Source: JBJMQS01 sp045802605
GTDB taxonomy: Bacteria > Planctomycetota > Planctomycetia > Gemmatales > Gemmataceae
Reading direction: 5' to 3'
NCBI GenBank assembly: GCA_045802605.1
Contig: JBJMQS010000006.1
Span: 1-27,154, forward strand
Length of the DNA stretch: 27,154 bases
This document shows, piece after piece, positions 22,485 to 27,154 of the stretch. The translations under genes were made by a program, and so were the position numbers. Each line of letters opens with the position of its first letter. Position 1 is the stretch's first letter. Under the pieces are notes generated by a model that saw only the letters and a list, made by a program, of their open reading frames with translations, was not told the origin of the DNA and did no database searches.

Positions 22485-25139
22485 ATGAACCGGTATTGGT
22501 TCGTCGCTCGTTTGGGAATCGCGTTAACCATGATGGCCGTCAGCGTGCTCACGCTGGCGTACGGCATCGGCATCGTCCCGGACCCTGAAGCTCAGGCGTT
22601 GCGCGGACGAGCGAATCTGGCGCAAGCGCTCGGCTTGCAAGCCGCATCCTCAGTCCAGAATCATGACTTCACGCAGTACGAAGCATTTCTCAAACCTGTC
22701 CTCGAAAGCAATGAAGAATTGCTGTCCGGGGGTCTGCGTGACATCACCGGCGAATTGGTCGTGGATTTAGGCGGGCACGCCGACCGATGGGTCGATCCCG
22801 GAGAGAAGTCGAACGCATCGTTCATCGCCCTGGAAATCCAATACAACGATTCGCCCTGGGGCCGGGCCGAGTTTGCTTTCGAGCCGACCGCGCAACCGGT
22901 GTTGGGCGGCTTGATACCGACCGGACCGATGGGCCGGCTCTTTGCATTCTTCGGTGCGGCGTGCTTCGCTGCATTTGGCGCATATCTCTGGTACATCCTG
23001 GGCCGGGTATTGAGTGATTCGGATCATGCGATTCCGCACCGTGTGCGGCAAGCGCTCGACACGCTGGCCGAGGGTGTGCTGATCTTGGATCGTTCCCGAC
23101 GGATCGCCCATGCCAATGAAGCATTCGCGCGGTTTACAAACCATCAGACCGGTGACCTGATCGGCCGCAAAGTGACAGAACTGGGCTGGGGCCCGCCCAA
23201 GGGTGGATCCAGCTCCGATCCGTTGCCGTGGGACAAAGCGGTGCGCGAATGTGTGAGCCAAGTCGGTGTGCCGATCGTGTTCAAAGGCGGGCAACAGCGC
23301 GAACTCGTGCTCTCGGTTAACGCCGCCCCGATTCTCGCGGACGATGGCTCCTGCCGCGGCGCACTGGCCACGTTCGACGACATGACGGAACTGGAGCGCA
23401 AGAACTCCTCGCTCCAAGAATTGCTGGCCAAGCTCAAGAACTCACGCGCGGAAATTCACCGGCAGAATCAGGAACTGAAGCTGCTCGCCACCCGCGACCC
23501 GCTCACGCTTTGCCTCAATCGCCGCGCCTTCTTTGCCGAACTCAACCCTCTCTATGAACAAGCGGGCCGGTCTGGGGCGGCTTTGAGCTGCGTCATGATC
23601 GACGTCGACCGCTTCAAGCAGATTAATGACCGGTATGGCCACCCAGCCGGCGACAAAGTGCTGTACCAAGTCGCGGAGCTGTTGCGCGGTCGATCACGGA
23701 ATACAGACCTCGTCTGCCGTTACGGTGGCGAAGAGTTCGCCATGATTCTGCCCCAAACCGATCTGGATGGGGCGCAGATCATCGCCGAGCGCGTCCGGAT
23801 CGCACTGGCGGAAACGCCGATCTCCGGCGTCCCGGTAACGGCCAGCTTCGGCGTTTCGGCGATTCAGCTCGGGCCGAACGGGCCTCAGGGCCTTTTGGAT
23901 CAGTCGGATAAGGCCCTCTACGCTGCAAAACGCACGGGAAGAAACAAGGTCGTCCGGTTCGACCAAGTGTCCCCGGAGGATCCGATCGCGCCGCGGCCCG
24001 TCGCCGTCGATGTGCCTCCGGCCGCTCGGCCCGAGACCGCGATTCCGTACGCGGCCGTCACGGCCCTGATCTCCGCTTTGGCGTACCGCGACAGCCTCAC
24101 CGCCGAACATAGCCGCCGCGTCGCGGACCTCTGCGTGGCGACCGGCGCCGACTTGCTCTCCGAGAGCGACGTTTATCTCTTGGAAGTTGCGGCGCTGATG
24201 CACGATATCGGCAAGCTCGGCGTACCGGACTCGATCCTGTTTAAACCGGGACCGCTGACCGACGAGGAATGGAAGATCATGCGCTTGCATGATCGCATGG
24301 GCGTCGAGATTATCACGGCGGCGTTTGCCTCGGAGCAACTCACGCGCATCATCGCCGCCCATCATGCTTGGTACGGCGGATCGCCCCACGATGCATCGCA
24401 TCCCACGGGAGACGCGATCCCATTGCCCGCTCGCATCCTCGCCATCTCCGATGCCTACGACGCCATGGTGTCCGACCGCGTCTATCGCAAAGCCCGCCGG
24501 CAGGAGGACGCCATTGCGGAGTTGCGGCGCTGTGCGGGAACGCAATTTGACCCGGAATTAGTCGAGCGAGTGATCGGGGTGGCCATGAAGCTCCGGCCGC
24601 CGGTCGAATCCGACGCGAACCCTGTTTCCAAAGAAACAGCGCTCATGATCGGCACGCAGATCGAGCGGCTGGCCGGGTTGATCGACGATCGCGACGTGTC
24701 TGGCTTGGCGACGATGGCCACCCAATTAGCTGGCACTGCGCGGACGTGCGGCATCGCGGCCATCGTCGATGTGGCAGGCCGCCTAGAACGGCTGGCGGTT
24801 TCTAATGGCGATTGGGTGGACATCGTAAGCGTCACGCACGATCTCCTGGAATTGTGCCGCGCGACTCAGAACATTTACCTGCGTGAAGCGCGCACGACCG
24901 GCTGGGATCAATTGGCCAGCGGCGATCTGCAAGCACTCGCATTCCGAAACACACACGAGACGCCGGGCGGGGCTTCGACCGGCACGGAACGGGATTTCGA
25001 ATTTGTGCCCCCGCCGATGTTTGGCTTCGGCGCCGAATCCGGCAACGCCCCCGCGACCGAACGTTTGACTCTGCCAACCGCGCCGCCGGTGGAGCGCACC
25101 GAGCCCCGCTCGGTGGTGGTTACGCTGCACAAAGACTGA
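22485..25139 (+). CDS. Membrane sensor with PAS, GGDEF (GGEEF), HD and degenerate HPt-like domains
   Basis: This is an 884-residue protein. The first membrane helix is at about residues 9-30, a periplasmic ~120-residue sensor region follows (no family recognised, cache-like in size), and the second helix is at about 151-175. A PAS domain (~185-305) with a short coiled stretch leads to a GGDEF domain (~335-495) that has GGEEF at 414-418 and the inhibitory I-site RNTD at 405-408, five residues before it. Diguanylate cyclase activity is therefore expected. An HD domain (~520-700) keeps H542, HD 573-574, HH 626-627 and DAYDAM, but has GGSP where HD-GYP proteins have GYP. The final region (~715-805) resembles HPt but has Thr746 at the phospho-His position. 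The start is supported by GGAGG five bases upstream. It lies 36 bp after the giant gene, so co-transcription is likely. Confidence 0.92.
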   Translation: MNRYWFVARLGIALTMMAVSVLTLAYGIGIVPDPEAQALRGRANLAQALGLQAASSVQNHDFTQYEAFLKPVLESNEELLSGGLRDITGELVVDLGGHADRWVDPGEKSNASFIALEIQYNDSPWGRAEFAFEPTAQPVLGGLIPTGPMGRLFAFFGAACFAAFGAYLWYILGRVLSDSDHAIPHRVRQALDTLAEGVLILDRSRRIAHANEAFARFTNHQTGDLIGRKVTELGWGPPKGGSSSDPLPWDKAVRECVSQVGVPIVFKGGQQRELVLSVNAAPILADDGSCRGALATFDDMTELERKNSSLQELLAKLKNSRAEIHRQNQELKLLATRDPLTLCLNRRAFFAELNPLYEQAGRSGAALSCVMIDVDRFKQINDRYGHPAGDKVLYQVAELLRGRSRNTDLVCRYGGEEFAMILPQTDLDGAQIIAERVRIALAETPISGVPVTASFGVSAIQLGPNGPQGLLDQSDKALYAAKRTGRNKVVRFDQVSPEDPIAPRPVAVDVPPAARPETAIPYAAVTALISALAYRDSLTAEHSRRVADLCVATGADLLSESDVYLLEVAALMHDIGKLGVPDSILFKPGPLTDEEWKIMRLHDRMGVEIITAAFASEQLTRIIAAHHAWYGGSPHDASHPTGDAIPLPARILAISDAYDAMVSDRVYRKARRQEDAIAELRRCAGTQFDPELVERVIGVAMKLRPPVESDANPVSKETALMIGTQIERLAGLIDDRDVSGLATMATQLAGTARTCGIAAIVDVAGRLERLAVSNGDWVDIVSVTHDLLELCRATQNIYLREARTTGWDQLASGDLQALAFRNTHETPGGASTGTERDFEFVPPPMFGFGAESGNAPATERLTLPTAPPVERTEPRSVVVTLHKD

Positions 25140-25145
25140 GCCGAG

Positions 25146-25176
25146 TTGACTTCCGACTTGGCAGGCCTGTTACAAT
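25146..25176 (+). promoter_or_regulatory. Candidate promoter in the gap after the sensor gene
   Basis: TTGACT (25146-25151) and TACAAT (25171-25176) are separated by 19 bases. Both boxes match sigma-70 consensus at five of six positions, but the spacing is two bases longer than ideal. It points into the structured segment 25184-25260 and away from any downstream plus-strand gene, so if active it would drive a short RNA. Confidence 0.35.
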
Positions 25177-25183
25177 TGATGCT

Positions 25184-25260
25184 GGACGGGGTGAGAGAAC
25201 GCCTTCACGGCGATCAAAACGACACCGAGTTGTGCCTCTCACCCCGCCCCACTTTTATTG
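25184..25260 (+). ncRNA. Candidate small structured RNA or bidirectional terminator
   Basis: CGGGGTGAGAG (25187-25197) pairs perfectly with CTCTCACCCCG (25236-25246). The enclosed loop contains a CGCC/GGCG hairpin (25200-25203 with 25209-25212, loop TTCAC) and a possible weak CAC/GTG stem, giving a three-way-junction shape. A TTTT run starts six bases after the outer stem. The right arm overlaps the last codons of the convergent glycosyltransferase gene. With the promoter-like boxes just upstream this could be a ~75-nt RNA partly antisense to that mRNA. The simpler reading is a terminator shared by two convergent genes. Confidence 0.35.
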
Positions 25261-26399
25261 CCCTTCACAAATTTCATCGAATAATCGACCACATCGTAAG
25301 CTGCCCGGGGCTTGGCGATTCTCGCCACGTTGGCTTTCAGTTGCGCCAGCCGCGGCTTGTCAGCGAGTAAGCCGTTGATCTTGTAGGGCAGCGTGCCGAT
25401 GTTGTAAACCTTGATGGCCGCGCCGCATTCCAAGAGGTAGTCGCTATTACGCGTCTCCTGGCCTGGGATCGGGTTCACGATCACCATAATCGCGCCGCGG
25501 GCCAGTGTCTCCGATGTGGTCAACCCGCCGGGCTTGGATACCACCAGATCAGCCACCGCCATCAGCTCGTCGATCTCTTTGGTGAAGCCCATGATCTTGG
25601 CTCGGTGGCGCTCAGGCAGCGACACGGCTTCCAACTCCGCCTTCACCTTTTCGTTTCTTCCCGCGACGACGACCAGTTCAATCGGCTGTTCAATCTGCAA
25701 CAAGCCCTGAAACAATTTGCAAATGGGCCCGACGCCGAAACCGCCCGCAAGTTGCAGCACGATTGGCCGGTCACCTTGCAAGCCGTGTTTCCGCAAACAC
25801 TCGCGGCGATCTTTCGGCGTGCTGAAAACGGGATGGATCGGAATTCCAGTAACGGTCGTTTCGGCAGCCGGCACGCCCCAGTGCTGCAAGTATTTCGCGC
25901 CTTCCTCGGTGGCCGTGAAGTAATGCTCGCACGGCTGATTCACCCACAAGCGATGCGTTTCGAAATCGGTGGTCACCGTCACTTGCGGAATCTGCAGTTC
26001 CTCTTTCTTCCGCAACGACGCAATGATCTCGGCCGGCAGGAAGTGGGTGTTGATCACCAAATCCCATGGCTCCTCTTTGAGAAATTTGACGAAGCCCCGC
26101 AAATTGATTTTCTCCACCGCGAGCCGCAGCCGATCGGTACGATTGCGCCCCGACCGACTGGGCTGATCGAGCAGGTCATAAAAGTACCCGAGCATGTGCG
26201 GCGCGCGGTTCACAAAATCCAGGTAGGCCTTCCCATAGAGATGTCGAAACGCAGCATTCGTCAATTCCAGCACATCGACATTGCGGACGGTCGCTCCGGG
26301 ATGCTTTTCTCGCAGTGCCAACTCCACCGCCTCCGCGGCCCGCATGTGACCCGCACCGACGGACGCGGAGAGGACGAGGATACGTGGCGATGATTGCAT
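25239..26399 (-). CDS. MGDG-synthase/UgtP-type glycosyltransferase (GT28 family)
   Basis: This is a 386-residue soluble or membrane-associated glycosyltransferase. The N-terminal half matches the monogalactosyldiacylglycerol synthase type: ILVLSASVGAGHMRAAEA (residues 7-24), VDVLE, HFLPAE and VTTDFETHRLWV. The C-terminal half has the nucleotide-sugar-binding signatures LQLAGGFGVGP, VVVAGRN and DLVVSKPGGLTTSETLA (PGG at 290-292). The family transfers a sugar from a UDP-sugar to diacylglycerol or a similar lipid, so a membrane glycolipid is the likely product; the sugar is not predictable. The ATG at 26399 is chosen because AGAGG lies six bases upstream. A TTG at 26420 would add seven residues without a better ribosome binding site. 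It lies 55 bp downstream of the DUF1697 gene on the same strand. Confidence 0.88.
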   Translation of the reverse strand: MQSSPRILVLSASVGAGHMRAAEAVELALREKHPGATVRNVDVLELTNAAFRHLYGKAYLDFVNRAPHMLGYFYDLLDQPSRSGRNRTDRLRLAVEKINLRGFVKFLKEEPWDLVINTHFLPAEIIASLRKKEELQIPQVTVTTDFETHRLWVNQPCEHYFTATEEGAKYLQHWGVPAAETTVTGIPIHPVFSTPKDRRECLRKHGLQGDRPIVLQLAGGFGVGPICKLFQGLLQIEQPIELVVVAGRNEKVKAELEAVSLPERHRAKIMGFTKEIDELMAVADLVVSKPGGLTTSETLARGAIMVIVNPIPGQETRNSDYLLECGAAIKVYNIGTLPYKINGLLADKPRLAQLKANVARIAKPRAAYDVVDYSMKFVKGNKSGAG

Positions 26400-26454
26400 G
26401 GACGCCTCTAAGTTGAACAACTAGCGAGCCGAGCGGCATTAGCTGTCCGTTTTT

Positions 26455-26988
26455 CTATACCGTTTCCACCAGCGCCTGAAGTTTCAACATCGTCGTCCAA
26501 TTGCGACTGGTGGCCGCGTCGCCAGCGGCGCGTGCGAATGCTTTGCCCAGAGGACTGTCTACGACGTTCGGCACGCACCACAGATACGCCGCGCGTGGAC
26601 CGAGCGCAAATGCCTCCGGCGACCAGTTTTTCTTGACCAGAGGCTCCGCCCGTTTCTGATCGGCGGGCTTGTTGAACACCGCCACCAGCAGATGCGACGG
26701 GTCGTCGGCCCGGTCAACCAGTGAGTTTGACCTAACGATTCGAATGAGTTCCTTCGCCGTGATCACTGTGACACGTGCACTGACGCCAAGCTTCTTGGTC
26801 ATCGCCGCTTCAATATCGCTCGCCGTCACCGCCGCACCCGAGGAGAACACCACGTTGCCGCTGTTGAGGAGTGTTTTCACGTCCGTGAAACCGAGTTTTT
26901 CGAAAAGCGTCCGCAAGTCCGCCATCGAGATGCGCTTCGCTTTGCCGACGTTGATGCCGCGAAGAAGAGCGATGTGAGTGGCAGACAT
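26455..26988 (-). CDS. DUF1697 family protein
   Basis: A 177-residue protein with the DUF1697 opening IALLRGINVG, followed by ADLRTLFEKLGF and LLNSGNVVF, and ending with RNWTTMLKL. Length is typical of the family, which is widespread in bacteria and has no established function. The ATG at 26988 puts the conserved IALLRGINVG motif at residues 6-15, as in relatives. The upstream in-frame TTG at 27033 would add a 15-residue extension with no support. The ribosome binding site is weak. It may be co-transcribed with the glycosyltransferase downstream. Confidence 0.88.
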   Translation of the reverse strand: MSATHIALLRGINVGKAKRISMADLRTLFEKLGFTDVKTLLNSGNVVFSSGAAVTASDIEAAMTKKLGVSARVTVITAKELIRIVRSNSLVDRADDPSHLLVAVFNKPADQKRAEPLVKKNWSPEAFALGPRAAYLWCVPNVVDSPLGKAFARAAGDAATSRNWTTMLKLQALVETV

Positions 26989-27104
26989 AGTAAACTTCAC
27001 TCGGTACCCGGCTGACGAAACGAGTAAGCCCAACTTCGTATACCAGCGATATCTTTGCCTAGGACAACTAAACCGCCTGCCAGAAATCCGGGCGAGCGGG
27101 GTTG

Positions 27105-27154
27105 CGTAAGCGCCCCGAGCGCTTGCGAGCCGCGAAAGACTCGGGGCGCTTACG
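27105..27154. repeat. Inverted repeat at the window edge (REP-like or terminator)
   Basis: CGTAAGCGCCCCGAG (27105-27119) is perfectly complementary to CTCGGGGCGCTTACG (27140-27154), with a 20-bp loop. The right arm reaches the last base of the window, so the element may extend further. The region 26989-27104 upstream of the DUF1697 gene holds nothing else I can identify. With no visible gene on its right, a terminator and an intergenic repeat cannot be told apart. Confidence 0.75.

Noticed and set aside
23694..24545. Open frame of 283 codons on the minus strand
   Set aside because: Antisense to the GGDEF and HD domains of the sensor gene and without any domain signature.
22485..25139. Histidine kinase interpretation of the sensor gene
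   Set aside because: There is no H-box or HATPase motif. The region after PAS contains GGEEF and HD motifs instead.

Overview
The window looks like part of a chromosome from a planctomycete, probably of the Pirellulales type. This is inferred from gene content, not from a marker gene. The grounds are: a 17.7-kb gene whose N-terminus has an Arg-rich stretch followed by an LEPR-XLL-like export motif (LEQCEDRALAS), a DUF4347 domain and very long tandem Ig/cadherin/Calx-beta-like arrays; a soluble PknB-type Ser/Thr kinase with a DLG instead of DFG motif; and moderately high GC with palindromic repeats between genes.

Layout. Positions 1-131 hold a 76-bp near-perfect palindrome. A YbdK-type carboxylate-amine ligase (132-1241, +) converges on a secreted DUF885 protein (3031 down to 1310, -), with a nested inverted repeat between their stops. 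A Ser/Thr protein kinase (4584 down to 3130, -) lies upstream of DUF885 on the same strand and is divergent from the giant gene. The giant gene (about 4803-22448, +) encodes roughly 5,880 residues. It is followed after 36 bp, with a strong ribosome binding site, by a membrane sensor with PAS, GGDEF (GGEEF), HD and HPt-like domains (22485-25139, +). The sensor converges on a monogalactosyldiacylglycerol-synthase-type glycosyltransferase (26399 down to 25239, -) across a structured 100-bp gap that may encode a small RNA or a two-way terminator. A DUF1697 gene (26988 down to 26455, -) lies upstream of the glycosyltransferase, and the window ends in a 50-bp inverted repeat.

The most interesting part is the two-gene unit 4803-25139. 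The giant protein reads as a modular surface fibre. In order it has an export motif, a DUF4347 domain with a caspase-like His...Cys pair, three copies of an unassigned ~110-residue module, eight cadherin-like units of exactly 369 bp, a cadherin-like unit, seven ~55-residue blade-like repeats, two more cadherin-like units, 27 Calx-beta-like units of 339 bp (one of 342 bp) plus a decayed 28th, a Gly/Ser/Pro linker, and a C-terminal hydrophobic anchor with an acidic tail. The arrays have hidden higher-order periods (5 units in the Calx-beta array, 3 units in the 369-bp array). They also contain a 193-bp stretch repeated with 4 mismatches exactly 1,695 bp away, which suggests ongoing block duplication or gene conversion.

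Working model (inference): the giant protein is a cell-surface adhesin whose exposure or retention is tied to cyclic-di-GMP made by the co-transcribed sensor. The sensor keeps GGEEF and an RxxD I-site, but has lost the GYP signature in its HD domain and the phospho-accepting His in its HPt-like tail. No RNA genes of known families, insertion sequences, phage genes or CRISPR arrays were recognised.
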